Positions 55,550 to 63,611 of a stretch of DNA of 64,000 nt are shown in pieces (the stretch's first letter is position 1; every line of letters starts with the position of its first letter). Under the pieces are notes generated by a model. That model was not told the origin of the DNA and made no database searches. It saw only the letters and a program-made list of their open reading frames with translations. Source of the DNA: a virus; the IMG/VR virus record IMGVR_UViG_3300032322_002195, positions 44,838-108,837 of that record; one strand, 5' to 3'. A program made the translations under genes and the position numbers.

Positions 55550-55762
55550 TTAAATATTAGAATGTTTTGGCTGATTTCTTTTATTATAATCAGCCAAAAT
55601 CCTTTTGTATTTAGCTAAATAATCCTCATATAACCCAATGTTAATTTGTTTTAATTTATTTAAATTAACAGGGGCTAACGTTTCACTAGGTTTCTTGGTT
55701 CCCAATCTTATTGCTCGAATTCCGTTTTCAATATTTTTTATATACAATTCCTCAGCTGTCAT
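55550..55762 (-). CDS. small hypothetical protein
   Basis: 70 aa from the ATG at 55762 (MTAEELYIKNIENGIRAIRL), Lys/Arg/Tyr-rich, one or two helices, ending PKHSNI. Five bases after the upstream gene's stop and 15 before the repeat trio. Confidence 0.6.
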   Translation of the reverse strand: MTAEELYIKNIENGIRAIRLGTKKPSETLAPVNLNKLKQINIGLYEDYLAKYKRILADYNKRNQPKHSNI

Positions 55763-55767
55763 CACAT

Positions 55768-56103
55768 TTATTTTTTAAATAATCTTTCCAACGCCTTTTG
55801 TTGGTCAATTTTTTCTCGCACCTCTTTGGCTGTCAATAAATGTACATACTGGAAGTCCCACGCATCGCCCAAAGGTAGGTGAACCAACTCAACTGGTTTC
55901 ATACTGGCAACCATATACTCCGCATAGCCATCAGCCACAGGAAAACGTATGATTTCACCAACATTTTTTTCGTTGTTGTGTTTCTGTAACATAGCCTTTA
56001 ATTCTGCTTTGTATTTATCACAAGCTTTCTCATAACCATTGATATTGCTAAAATCCAATTCGGGTACTTTGATTGATTTGGGTGCTAAATAAACTTTTGC
56101 CAT
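55768..56103 (-). CDS. hypothetical protein
   Basis: 111 aa from the ATG at 56103 (MAKVYLAPKSIKVPELDFSN). IIRFPVADGYAEYMVASMKP and LVHLPLGDAWDFQYVHLLTA suggest a small alpha/beta fold. The frame also runs upstream through the promoter (56129-56161), which I ignored. Confidence 0.65.
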   Translation of the reverse strand: MAKVYLAPKSIKVPELDFSNINGYEKACDKYKAELKAMLQKHNNEKNVGEIIRFPVADGYAEYMVASMKPVELVHLPLGDAWDFQYVHLLTAKEVREKIDQQKALERLFKK

Positions 56104-56128
56104 CGTATTATTGTTTTTGATTATGATA

Positions 56129-56180
56129 CAAAGATAAAAAAAAGAAATGACACTACCAAATGATAGCGTCACTTTTTTTA
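56129..56180 (-). promoter_or_regulatory. fused terminator and host-type promoter
   Basis: TGACGCTATC and GGTAGTGTCA pair (two wobbles) around ATTT, then A/T-rich sequence; the 3' arm holds TTTGG (about 56156-56160) of the promoter whose TATCTTTG lies at 56129-56136. Confidence 0.6.
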
Positions 56181-56681
56181 AAATAAATGTTGTGGTATGT
56201 TGGTATTCAATACCTCTTTGCCCTCTGCTTTGGCTTTGGCAATAGCGTTCTTTAATACCTCACGACCATTCGGTGCACTAACCAATTCAGCAATGGTAAT
56301 ATTACGACTGCCACTTTTCCATGTAAGTTGTGTGTAACCATTAGGTGTTTTTATACACAAACTTGTGAGCATATCCTTTTGTAACTTCTTGTCAAACTTG
56401 GCTTGGTCTTTGGCTTTTAACCAATCTTCCAACAAAAGGTCAATCTTAAATTCTAAATTCATTGGAAAATTAAAAACACTCGGTAACCCCAAACAAAATT
56501 GTTCAGCTTGTTTAAGCAATTCACGTTTGCCTTCGTAGGCATGATAAAAGGTAGAACCACCATGCCCATCATTTTTGGCATAGGCTACCTTTACATCGTT
56601 TACATACACATCAGCAACAAACGCATTGGTTTCCTCTGACATGGCTTCACTAAACTTGATGTTCTTTAATTGAATGTTCAT
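56178..56681 (-). CDS. hypothetical protein
   Basis: 167 aa. AFVADVYVNDVKVAYAKNDG, HGGSTFYHAYEGKRELLKQA and SLCIKTPNGYTQLTWKSGSR. I recall relatives in Bacteroidota mobile elements without a function. Promoter 56702-56734. Confidence 0.7.
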   Translation of the reverse strand: MNIQLKNIKFSEAMSEETNAFVADVYVNDVKVAYAKNDGHGGSTFYHAYEGKRELLKQAEQFCLGLPSVFNFPMNLEFKIDLLLEDWLKAKDQAKFDKKLQKDMLTSLCIKTPNGYTQLTWKSGSRNITIAELVSAPNGREVLKNAIAKAKAEGKEVLNTNIPQHLF

Positions 56682-56734
56682 GTTTTTTTATTGATTTAAG
56701 GCAAAGATAAATAAAATATTTTAATCTACCAAAT

Positions 56735-57007
56735 TTATTTTGAATTATTTATAGCTTCAAGCCAATTCTCTAATGTTTCAAAATACCCATCACCTTCATC
56801 AGCCCAACTATAACCCTCAAATTCTTTCTCAAATTTGTCAGTCCAATCCTCCGCAAGTTCATATATTCCACCAATACCTTGCGTTTCTGATACCTCTTTT
56901 ATATTACCCCTAGGTTTGTCCGATAATCTTTCAATGGTAATAAATGAAACAATCTCATGATACGTTTCAAGCCATGATGAAAATCCGTTTGGAAATACTT
57001 TATTCAT
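56735..57007 (-). CDS. hypothetical acidic protein
   Basis: 90 aa, MNKVFPNGFSSWLETYHEIV, Trp- and Glu-rich (FEKEFEGYSWADEGDGYFET). Ends AINNSK, the end being supplied by the downstream promoter. Promoter 57033-57064. Confidence 0.65.
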   Translation of the reverse strand: MNKVFPNGFSSWLETYHEIVSFITIERLSDKPRGNIKEVSETQGIGGIYELAEDWTDKFEKEFEGYSWADEGDGYFETLENWLEAINNSK

Positions 57008-57070
57008 TTTACTTTCGTTTAATTGATTAAGGCAAAGATAGTAATTATTTTGTAACTACCAAATTTATTT

Positions 57071-57108
57071 TAAAAATAAATCCCCCTAATTTCTTAGAGG
57101 GATTTTTA
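57071..57108 (-). terminator. terminator after the 214-aa gene
   Basis: AATCCCTCTAA and TTAGGGGGATT pair around GAAA. Almost the same hairpin recurs at 60880-60910. Confidence 0.7.
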
Positions 57109-57119
57109 TACTACTTTAT

Positions 57120-57764
57120 TTAACTTGCCAAAGCAACAAATGATTTTTGGATTTCTTTGTCAATTTGGATTAATTCATCCAAAGTGCTTGTGTTAGGCAC
57201 TTTATCTTTATGCGAGTATTGATACCTTCTATACTCCAACCCCACAATCTTATACACAACAATTTCTTTTCCACTTTCAAGTTTATGGGTTACCCTATCT
57301 CTTTTAAAATCAATGAAAATTTGCTGATAGTTCATACCATTGCAATAATCATATCGTGAATCTGAACTTGCGTATGGTCTTTTTTTGCTGACAACAAACA
57401 AATACATCTCATTGTATTCGTTTTTGGACAAAGGTTTTTCTTGAGTACCTTCGATTAATTTTTCGATAGTACCCTTCATATCTTGGTACATAGAATGACC
57501 TATTTGCACATCGAATACTTTCCCATACTCTTCCTTAAAGGCTTTCAATTCTTCTTCAAATTGATTTAGAAACACCTTCATCATCGTAAGGTTATGCTTT
57601 GTAATGGTTTGCTTAAACCTATCCTCTTCTTGAATGCACTCATTGATTGTATCAAAAGAGAATCTTTTACCCCCACCTACCTTTGGTTTTGGATTAATTC
57701 GTTCAAACTCTTTGATAAGGTCATCCACCAACCCTTGCTGAAATGATGTTAAATTGTTTGTCAT
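57120..57764 (-). CDS. hypothetical protein
   Basis: 214 aa, helical first half (QGLVDDLIKEFERINPKPKV), then VSKKRPYASSDSRYDYCNGM and IVGLEYRRYQYSHKDKVPN. Function unknown. Promoter 57795-57826. Confidence 0.7.
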   Translation of the reverse strand: MTNNLTSFQQGLVDDLIKEFERINPKPKVGGGKRFSFDTINECIQEEDRFKQTITKHNLTMMKVFLNQFEEELKAFKEEYGKVFDVQIGHSMYQDMKGTIEKLIEGTQEKPLSKNEYNEMYLFVVSKKRPYASSDSRYDYCNGMNYQQIFIDFKRDRVTHKLESGKEIVVYKIVGLEYRRYQYSHKDKVPNTSTLDELIQIDKEIQKSFVALAS

Positions 57765-57826
57765 TTTTTTAATTATTTAATTGATTAACGAATGCAAAGA
57801 TAGTAATTATTTTGTAACTACCAAAT

Positions 57827-58018
57827 TTATTTTGTTGAATTTCTTACTGAATCATCTACTGACAACCATACTGAATTCTCTACGTCATGTACTGAAATCC
57901 ATACTGAATCAATTACTGAATCACTTACTGAATTACCTACTGAATTAGTTAATGAATTCCTTACTGAATACCATACTGACTTACTTATTTTACCTTTAAC
58001 TGGTTTACCTATATTCAT
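57827..58018 (-). CDS. xxSV tetrapeptide-repeat protein (63 aa)
   Basis: Head MNIGKPVKGKISKSVWYSVR, then SV-x-x units with one slip (VHDVENSV) and end SVRNSTK; no RPTRNI tail. The final codons (NSTK stop) come from the -33 region of the downstream promoter. It follows the 114-aa gene by 10 bases. Confidence 0.65.
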   Translation of the reverse strand: MNIGKPVKGKISKSVWYSVRNSLTNSVGNSVSDSVIDSVWISVHDVENSVWLSVDDSVRNSTK

Positions 58019-58028
58019 ATTACTTTAT

Positions 58029-58373
58029 TTAAAAATTAGCCCTCAAATCTCCATAAGCCAAAGGAATACCACAATTTCCCCATTGAACATTTCCATCCAA
58101 ATACTCTTGCTTCATTTCAGTTGTAATAGTATCCAATAAATAATCGTATGCTATTTTCAACATTTCTGGTCTGTTGGTAGTTGGTGGATAAAAACCAAAT
58201 ATGTTATCCCTTGAATTAAGAATAAAGAAAATAAATACCCTACGTTTACCAAGTCCATATTGGTGAATATCTACCAACTTCTTAAACTTCGCAAAACTTA
58301 TTGGTTCACCAGTCTCCGTAATTAAACCCAATTCCTTCATCTTATGGGTTAAAATTGATATTGGTAATCTCAT
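58029..58373 (-). CDS. hypothetical protein
   Basis: 114 aa. MRLPISILTHKMKELGLITE, FAKFKKLVDIHQYGLGKRRV and VQWGNCGIPLAYGDLRANF. Possibly a helix-turn-helix N terminus. Promoter 58400-58432. Confidence 0.65.
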   Translation of the reverse strand: MRLPISILTHKMKELGLITETGEPISFAKFKKLVDIHQYGLGKRRVFIFFILNSRDNIFGFYPPTTNRPEMLKIAYDYLLDTITTEMKQEYLDGNVQWGNCGIPLAYGDLRANF

Positions 58374-58422
58374 GTCTTTATTGATTTAATTGATTAAGGC
58401 AAAGATAAATAAAATATTTTAA

Positions 58423-58755
58423 TTAACCAAATCTTAATTTAAAAATTTGTTCTTTGTATTTTTCATCTGTCAAAAAATCAGAAAAAAACCTATGCCTGAT
58501 TTCAGTTATTTTACCACCAGTCGTTGTGAAAAAATCATCCCCATCAGTTAATAAATCAGTTTTATGTTTTTTCATTTCACCATGTAATAACTTTTCAGTT
58601 TCAGCGTCTATCTTAACTGATGTGTTATGAAGAATACTTACTTCATTTACATTAAGAATAATTTGTTTCTCACCTATTTTAGTCCTCTTATCAAAACTAA
58701 AACTAATGTTACCAATAGGTATTAAATTAAAATTTTTTGTGCCTGTGAATTTCAT
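58423..58755 (-). CDS. hypothetical protein
   Basis: 110 aa from the ATG at 58755 (MKFTGTKNFNLIPIGNISFS), beta-rich: SFDKRTKIGEKQIILNVNEV, TTTGGKITEIRHRFFSDF. The upstream frame reads promoter only (58777-58808). No family recognised. Confidence 0.65.
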   Translation of the reverse strand: MKFTGTKNFNLIPIGNISFSFDKRTKIGEKQIILNVNEVSILHNTSVKIDAETEKLLHGEMKKHKTDLLTDGDDFFTTTGGKITEIRHRFFSDFLTDEKYKEQIFKLRFG

Positions 58756-58846
58756 GATTTGATTATTTTGATACCGCAAAGATAAACATTATTTTGTAAC
58801 TACCAAATTTATTTCAAAAAACCCCCCTAATAAATTAGAGGAATTT

Positions 58847-59101
58847 TTATTCTACTTTATTTAAAATTCTTATAACTACTGAATCCCATACTGAATTCCT
58901 TACTGAATTAGTTACTGAATCACTTACTGAATTCCATACTGAATCCTCTACTGAATCATATACTGAATCCTGTACTGAATTACTTACTGAATCATCTACT
59001 GAACGCCATACTGAATTACCTACTGAATCATCTACTGAACCCCATACTGAACGCCTTACTGAATTCCTTACTTTATCTTTAACTGATTTACCCAAATCCA
59101 T
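58847..59101 (-). CDS. xxSV tetrapeptide-repeat protein (84 aa), longest copy
   Basis: Head MDLGKSVKDKVRNSVRRSVW and about 17 SV-x-x units (W, R, G, Y, D, N variable), tail VVIRILNKVE. Unlike most copies it has its own host-type promoter (59121-59153) right upstream, so it is clearly meant to be expressed alone. Confidence 0.75.
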   Translation of the reverse strand: MDLGKSVKDKVRNSVRRSVWGSVDDSVGNSVWRSVDDSVSNSVQDSVYDSVEDSVWNSVSDSVTNSVRNSVWDSVVIRILNKVE

Positions 59102-59120
59102 ATTTAAAGTTTTAATAATG

Positions 59121-59153
59121 CAAAGATAAATAAAATATTTGATTCCACCAAAT
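59121..59153 (-). promoter_or_regulatory. host-type promoter of the 84-aa repeat gene
   Basis: TTTGG at 59148-59152 and TATCTTTG at 59121-59128 (minus strand), 19 bases before the ATG. Confidence 0.75.
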
Positions 59154-59264
59154 TTAATTTAAACTAGCTAATGCTAATAAAATTAATTCATCCAAAATTA
59201 CATATATCGGAACCCCTCGCTCCTTTGCCCTTATTTCCAATTCCTCAATCGTTATATTTATCAT
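59154..59264 (-). CDS. very small hypothetical protein
   Basis: 36 aa: MINITIEELEIRAKERGVPI and YVILDELILLALASLN. A lone helix pair of acidic type. Its stop falls in the -33 region of the repeat gene's promoter, the arrangement seen for many right-arm genes. 11 bases after the GP88 gene. Confidence 0.5.
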   Translation of the reverse strand: MINITIEELEIRAKERGVPIYVILDELILLALASLN

Positions 59265-59275
59265 TTTTATCCTAA

Positions 59276-60088
59276 TTAATTTAAAACCATTTCCTTCTCA
59301 CCTACCTTTGAATAAAGTTCATTTAACTTTTCTTCAAGGGTTTGTGTTTTTACCACAAACCCACTAGAAAAAGCTAATTTGTTTTTTTCACCTCCACCTT
59401 TGCCAGTCATGAATTTATATTTCAATCCTAAAATAACACCTTTTGGTTTTAAGAAAGTTAAATCATCTTCATCCCCACTAATTACTTCAAACCCTTCATA
59501 AGTACTTGGTAATTTGTCAAATACAATCGCAACGTTTTTCCCCTTATTCAATAATTCAATTGCCTTAGCATGATTGGTTTCAGAACGACTGAAAGTCAAA
59601 TGATAATTGCTTGGTAATGCCTTTTCAAACCTTGTATGATTTTTTGTGTAATCATAAAAAGTTATATCACTATGTTTTTCAAAGATATTTTTACCCTCAA
59701 ATATCTTAAATTTCTCAAATACAATATCAGCAGTACCATTCAATCTTACCACCAATTCATGCGTAAGTTTAAATTTAGTTTTTAAATTGGTAATCTCTTC
59801 GTCAAGTTGATTCATAAAACCAATTCTATCTCTTAAGAAATATTCGGTCTTATCAATGCGACCTTGCATTACCTTTGGAAACATACCACCATTTCCACTA
59901 CCTACTAAACAAGTTGCGGCACAACCAGTCGAAGCATGAGAACATAAATTAATACCCTTGCTATTATTCGTATAGGAACTTAAATACATAATAGCTGTTT
60001 TGTAAGGTAAACCCTTTTTGTTGTAAACGTTTTCACCTTTCACTGTTTTGGCGTTGTTAAATGTCAATAATTGTTTGTTGTATTTCAT
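59276..60088 (-). CDS. GP88-domain protein
   Basis: 270 aa from the ATG at 60088. INLCSHASTGCAATCLVGSG, GRIDKTEYFLRDRIGF, VVRLNGTADI and FYDYTKNHTRFEKALPSNYH fit the Gene product 88 family, seen in many phages. The three Cys near the N terminus suggest a metal site. Function unknown. Promoter 60116-60147. Confidence 0.85.
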   Translation of the reverse strand: MKYNKQLLTFNNAKTVKGENVYNKKGLPYKTAIMYLSSYTNNSKGINLCSHASTGCAATCLVGSGNGGMFPKVMQGRIDKTEYFLRDRIGFMNQLDEEITNLKTKFKLTHELVVRLNGTADIVFEKFKIFEGKNIFEKHSDITFYDYTKNHTRFEKALPSNYHLTFSRSETNHAKAIELLNKGKNVAIVFDKLPSTYEGFEVISGDEDDLTFLKPKGVILGLKYKFMTGKGGGEKNKLAFSSGFVVKTQTLEEKLNELYSKVGEKEMVLN

Positions 60089-60206
60089 TTTATTATATTG
60101 ATTAATTATCGGGTACAAAGATAAGCATAATTTTTAATCTACCAAATTTTTATTGTATAATCGTAAAAACTTTTTACTTTCTGATATTTATTATTAAATT
60201 TAATTT

Positions 60207-60821
60207 ATGAAAAAATGTAATATATGTAATTTGGAAAAAGAAATAGATGCTTTTACTAAAACCAAATATAAAGGTGAGATAAAATATAGACCTACCTGTA
60301 AACAATGTACTTCTGAAAGAGTTAAAAAATGGGTAAATGATAATAAAGAAAAAAGAAAAGAATATATTAAAAATTATTCGAAAATTAATAAAGATTATAT
60401 AAATAAAAAAAGCCGAGATTATTATAAAAATAATACTGAAAAAGTCATAAAGTATTCGATTGAATATAAAAAGAATAGAAGAAAAAATGATGAGGTTTTT
60501 AGAATAAGTGATAATTTTAGAAAATTAATTCAAAAATCATTTCTAAAAATAAACCATAAAAAAACTTCTAAATCAATTCATATTCTTGGCTGTTCTTATG
60601 AAGATTTTAAACTACATCTCGAATCAAAATTTGAGTCTTGGATGAACTGGGATAATTATGCGAAATATAACACAACACCTAATTATGGTTGGGATATTGA
60701 CCATATTATACCAATATCATTGGCTAAAACTGTTGAAGATGTTATTAGATTGAACCATTATACCAATCTTCAACCATTATGTAGTTATATCAACAGACAT
60801 ATTAAAAGGGATAAAATTTAA
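60207..60821 (+). CDS. HNH endonuclease, probable homing type
   Basis: 204 aa. N-terminal zinc-finger block (KKCNICNLEKEIDAFTKTKY, RPTCKQC), a basic linker, and the HNH core GWDIDHIIPISLAKT, NHYTNLQPLCSYINRHIKRD. It lies on the opposite strand to its neighbours between two copies of the same promoter stretch (60112-60150, 60832-60870), as if inserted by duplication. A decayed relative is at 51806-51900. Confidence 0.85.
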   Translation: MKKCNICNLEKEIDAFTKTKYKGEIKYRPTCKQCTSERVKKWVNDNKEKRKEYIKNYSKINKDYINKKSRDYYKNNTEKVIKYSIEYKKNRRKNDEVFRISDNFRKLIQKSFLKINHKKTSKSIHILGCSYEDFKLHLESKFESWMNWDNYAKYNTTPNYGWDIDHIIPISLAKTVEDVIRLNHYTNLQPLCSYINRHIKRDKI

Positions 60822-60835
60822 TTGTTTATCGGGTG

Positions 60836-60867
60836 CAAAGATAGTAAATTATTTTAATCTACCAAAT
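60836..60867 (-). promoter_or_regulatory. orphan host-type promoter beyond the HNH gene
   Basis: TATCTTTG at 60836-60843 and TTTGG at 60862-60866, leftward, but facing the HNH gene on the other strand. It resembles the promoter at 60116-60147, including the preceding ATCGGG. Confidence 0.65.
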
Positions 60868-60879
60868 TTATTTTCAAAA

Positions 60880-60912
60880 AAATCCCCCTAATTTCTTAGA
60901 GGGATTTTTATT
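60880..60912. terminator. hairpin terminator
   Basis: AATCCCCCTAA and TTAGAGGGATT pair around TTTC and are flanked by A and T runs. Copies of this hairpin appear at 57071 and, weaker, at 58820 and 61680. Confidence 0.7.
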
Positions 60913-60970
60913 TTAATTAAGATAAAAGTTTTTACCTTAGCCGTATGAATGTTTTAAACCTTAAAATATT

Positions 60971-61609
60971 TTACCATTCTGGTTTAGACATATCTTTTTT
61001 TAATTTATCTATTAATGAAAGTAAATCATAATCAGTTTTTGGTTTGACGTTATAAAATTCAAGTTCATTTGAATTAAATGATTCGTCAACTGATACCTTC
61101 CAATTTTCAATAGCGGCTCTTGATAATCCAAGTATATTGTTTTCCCCTGAATAATGTACTATCCAAGATTGCCCATTAAATTTATTGATAAAGAAAACAT
61201 TTTCAATATCTATTATTGGCTCATTACCTATAAATTTAATTTTTAAAAATGTTTGCCCTTTTAATACTCCACATTTAGTTATATTTCCAAATTCAATAAA
61301 CGTTTCATCAACTTTATAATCACAATCAATTTCGTATTTATATTTCGTGTCTTTACAAGATATTGTAATTGTAACATCCCGTTTATCTTTACCTAATAAC
61401 CCCCTACCAATAATTTTACCAGTTTCTGGGTCTTTCATTTGGATTACATTATTTGCCGAATTAAATGTATTAGCAAAAAACGACAATGCGTTACTATACA
61501 AAATTTCTTTTGTAAAACTTGAATCAACAGAAACAACTTCTGAGGTCGATTGTCCAAAAGAATAAAAATACAAAAATAAAATATTAAAAAGTAAAATAAG
61601 TTTCTTCAT
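60971..61609 (-). CDS. secreted DUF4468-like protein
   Basis: 212 aa. MKKLILLFNILFLYFYSFGQ is a Sec signal. The part ILYSNALSFFANTFNSANNV, IQMKDPETGKIIGRG then DVTITISCKDTKYKYEIDCD recalls DUF4468 (TBP-like fold) proteins of Bacteroidota. Exported, role unknown. Promoter 61636-61667 (TACCTTTG). Confidence 0.75.
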   Translation of the reverse strand: MKKLILLFNILFLYFYSFGQSTSEVVSVDSSFTKEILYSNALSFFANTFNSANNVIQMKDPETGKIIGRGLLGKDKRDVTITISCKDTKYKYEIDCDYKVDETFIEFGNITKCGVLKGQTFLKIKFIGNEPIIDIENVFFINKFNGQSWIVHYSGENNILGLSRAAIENWKVSVDESFNSNELEFYNVKPKTDYDLLSLIDKLKKDMSKPEW

Positions 61610-61735
61610 TTGAATGTTTAATTAAATTGTTTATGCAAAGGTATTGAATTAATTTTAAACTACCAAATTTATTTTAAAAAAAAATCCCTCCATATTATAT
61701 GAAAGGATTTTTATTCTACTTAATTTAAAATTGGT

Positions 61736-62074
61736 TTATGATTGTGAAATTAAAGAAACCATTCCATTTTCATCCGCATTAAATTTTTCCCTAGCAAATG
61801 TTATAGCTTCTCCCCTTGTTTTAAACGATTGAACACAAATCCATTCATCACTATGTGAATTCGGAATGTCAACATAAAAGGTCTCAGTTCTTTCATCTAC
61901 ATCATCCACAAAAGTTGGTTCTTCAATATCCCCTTCTTCATAAGCAGCTATGGTATGATTAGGATAATCAGCTTTCGCATTCTTTAATTCCCGATATACC
62001 ATAAATGATGATAAATCACCAGACTCCCATTCCTCCCTAGATAAAATAGGTTGATAAAAAATTTCTTTACTCAT
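61736..62074 (-). CDS. hypothetical protein
   Basis: 112 aa. FYQPILSREEWESGDLSSFM, IPNSHSDEWICVQSFKTRGE. Acidic, mixed fold, likely an early protein. Promoter 62100-62131. Last gene before the 1.1-kb gene-poor stretch. Confidence 0.65.
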   Translation of the reverse strand: MSKEIFYQPILSREEWESGDLSSFMVYRELKNAKADYPNHTIAAYEEGDIEEPTFVDDVDERTETFYVDIPNSHSDEWICVQSFKTRGEAITFAREKFNADENGMVSLISQS

Positions 62075-62197
62075 TGTATTATTATTTTTGATTATACCGC
62101 AAAGATAGATAAATTTTTTAAACCACCAAATTTATTTCAAACTTTTTTATCCCCCCCTTATATATTAATATTGTATATGAATTTATTTGAAAATAAA

Positions 62198-62229
62198 TTT
62201 GGTGGTCTCATTTCTTTTACCTATCTTTG
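62198..62229 (+). promoter_or_regulatory. host-type promoter of small RNA copy 3
   Basis: TTTGG at 62198-62202 and TATCTTTG at 62222-62229, rightward, divergent from the leftward promoter at 62100-62131. Confidence 0.75.
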
Positions 62230-62230
62230 T

Positions 62231-62300
62231 CCCGTTGTTAATACAAAAACAACGGGCTGGGCTAACAACTTAGAAGAGTATACTCCAACCTGCCTTATAT
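62231..62300 (+). ncRNA. small RNA element, copy 3
   Basis: CCCGTTGTT and AACAACGGG form a 9-bp 5' hairpin, then GCTGGGCTAAC and the conserved tail AGAGTATACTCCAACCTGCC with TTATAT. Same layout as copy 1 at 36.7 kb on the other strand. Confidence 0.6.
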
Positions 62301-62326
62301 CCTAATTTGTTAAAATATGTTAAAAA

Positions 62327-62358
62327 TTTGGTAATGTCAAAATTTGTTTGTACCTTTG
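62327..62358 (+). promoter_or_regulatory. host-type promoter in the gene-poor region
   Basis: TTTGG from 62327 and TACCTTTG at 62351-62358. The only frame after it is a 36-codon one that reads through the next promoter. Confidence 0.6.
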
Positions 62359-62429
62359 TGCTTTAACTTTAATCTTGTCTATATGATTCGGTATGTTAAT
62401 AACTTTGTTGATAACTTCAAAAAGAAAAA

Positions 62430-62461
62430 TTTGGTGGTTACAAAAAGTTTTCATACCTTTG
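62430..62461 (+). promoter_or_regulatory. host-type promoter in the gene-poor region
   Basis: TTTGG at 62430-62434 and TACCTTTG at 62454-62461. It leads into an RNA with hairpins GCCCA...TGGGC (about 62557-62580) and TCCC...GGGA, and no convincing gene. Confidence 0.6.
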
Positions 62462-62659
62462 CTTTCACTAACTTAACGTGTATTCTAACATGAAACGAAT
62501 TTAAATACATACATATCTCAAAAATTTAACACCCCTTAAATAAAGGTCGTGTTATGCCCACTCCATAAGGATGATGGGCTATTCGTGTTTGTCCATGTGG
62601 AACAATTCACCCTTTCCCAAAATTCTGGGAGAAAATTCTTAAAGAGTTTACGAAAGGTA

Positions 62660-62800
62660 TTATGTTTTATAACTTTATATAACTTTATATACCTTTATAT
62701 AACTTTATATATCTTTATAGATTTTTATAGATGTGTGTTTATAGATTTTTATAGATGTTTATTTATGTTTTATAGATATTTTTTTTGTGGTCCTCTGGGT
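62660..62800. repeat. A/T tandem repeats
   Basis: Five units of TATAACTTTA/TATACCTTTA type (11 bases) give way to TTTATAGATTTTTATAGATG units (about 11-22 bases). Nearly pure A/T. The following 62800-62955 is also A/T-rich and I see no gene in it. Confidence 0.7.
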
Positions 62801-62960
62801 ATATTTTATAGGTTTTTGTAACCATTTGATTATCAATTCCTAATTTTCATTTAAATTCCAGACACATTTTCCCACTTTCTCCCACTTTTTTCCAGAAATT
62901 CTTAAAAATCCTCAAAAAAAGCTTAACGTGCTAACGTGGGTACGGTTTTGCTGGGGTTAT

Positions 62961-62976
62961 GTACACAAATGTGTAC
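62961..62976. repeat. 16-bp palindrome, copy 3
   Basis: GTACACAAATGTGTAC inside TTAT...ATT; the 23-base context is identical to copy 4. Confidence 0.7.
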
Positions 62977-63158
62977 ATTTTTAGGGTATTACATTTAAAA
63001 TTTTATACAGTTTATGTGATATAGTTTTTATTATTAGGTTGTTATATAATATGGCACAATTTTTATTTTATTTTCTGGGTTTTTCACGTTATTTTTTTTA
63101 GGGTTATGGAATATTGTCAAATGGTGTTATATATTTTTTAATAGTAAAAATAGTTTAT

Positions 63159-63174
63159 GTACACAAATGTGTAC
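63159..63174. repeat. 16-bp palindrome, copy 4
   Basis: GTACACAAATGTGTAC, 182 bases after copy 3, ending 8 bases before the repeat-gene array. The A/T-rich stretch between copies 3 and 4 holds no gene. Confidence 0.7.
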
Positions 63175-63181
63175 ATTGGTT

Positions 63182-63409
63182 TTAAGTCAATCTATTTTTA
63201 GCCCGTCTAATTGGTCGAATGACAGAATTCCTTACTGAACGCCATACTGAATCAATTACTGAATCCCATACTGAACTCCCTACTGAATCCCTTACTGAAT
63301 CATATACTGAATCATCTACTGAATTCCATACTGAACGCCTTACTGAATTCCTTACTGAATTCCTTACTGACTTAATTATTTTACCTTTAACTGATTTACC
63401 TAGTTCCAT
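63182..63409 (-). CDS. xxSV tetrapeptide-repeat protein (75 aa)
   Basis: Head MELGKSVKGKIIKSV, about 14 units (RNSV, WNSV, DDSV, YDSV, GSSV, WDSV and so on), tail IRPIRRAKNRLT. Last gene of the right-end array; it overlaps the one before by 14 bases. Confidence 0.7.
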   Translation of the reverse strand: MELGKSVKGKIIKSVRNSVRNSVRRSVWNSVDDSVYDSVRDSVGSSVWDSVIDSVWRSVRNSVIRPIRRAKNRLT

Positions 63410-63611
63410 TTATTATATTTTGAATTTGTCTGGTTACTGAATCCCTTACTGAAAGCCATACTGAATTACTTACTGAATCACTTACTGAATCATATACTGA
63501 ATCATCTACTAAATACCATACTGAACGCCTTACTGAACTCCGTACTGAATCACTTACTGAATTCGTTACTGAATTAGTTACTTTGCTTTTAACTGAATTA
63601 CCTAGTTTCAT
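63396..63611 (-). CDS. xxSV tetrapeptide-repeat protein (71 aa)
   Basis: Head MKLGNSVKSKVTNSVTNSVS, about 13 units, tail TRQIQNIINGTR. Second from the end of the array, overlapped on both sides (14 bases each). Confidence 0.7.
   Translation of the reverse strand: MKLGNSVKSKVTNSVTNSVSDSVRSSVRRSVWYLVDDSVYDSVSDSVSNSVWLSVRDSVTRQIQNIINGTR

Noticed and set aside
62383-62493. 36-codon rightward frame after the promoter at 62327
   Set aside because: Half of it translates the next promoter (KNLVVTKSFHTFAF); could be real but unsupported.
62549-62821. 90-codon rightward frame
   Set aside because: Its second half only translates A/T tandem repeats (FIDFYRCVFIDFYRC), and there is no supporting signal.
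63219-63440. Plus-strand frame reading TEFLTERHTESITESHTE repeats (and a similar LNS-type frame near 55078-55281)
   Set aside because: These are the opposite-strand readings of the SV repeats; the minus frames have conserved heads, tails and overlaps, the plus frames do not.
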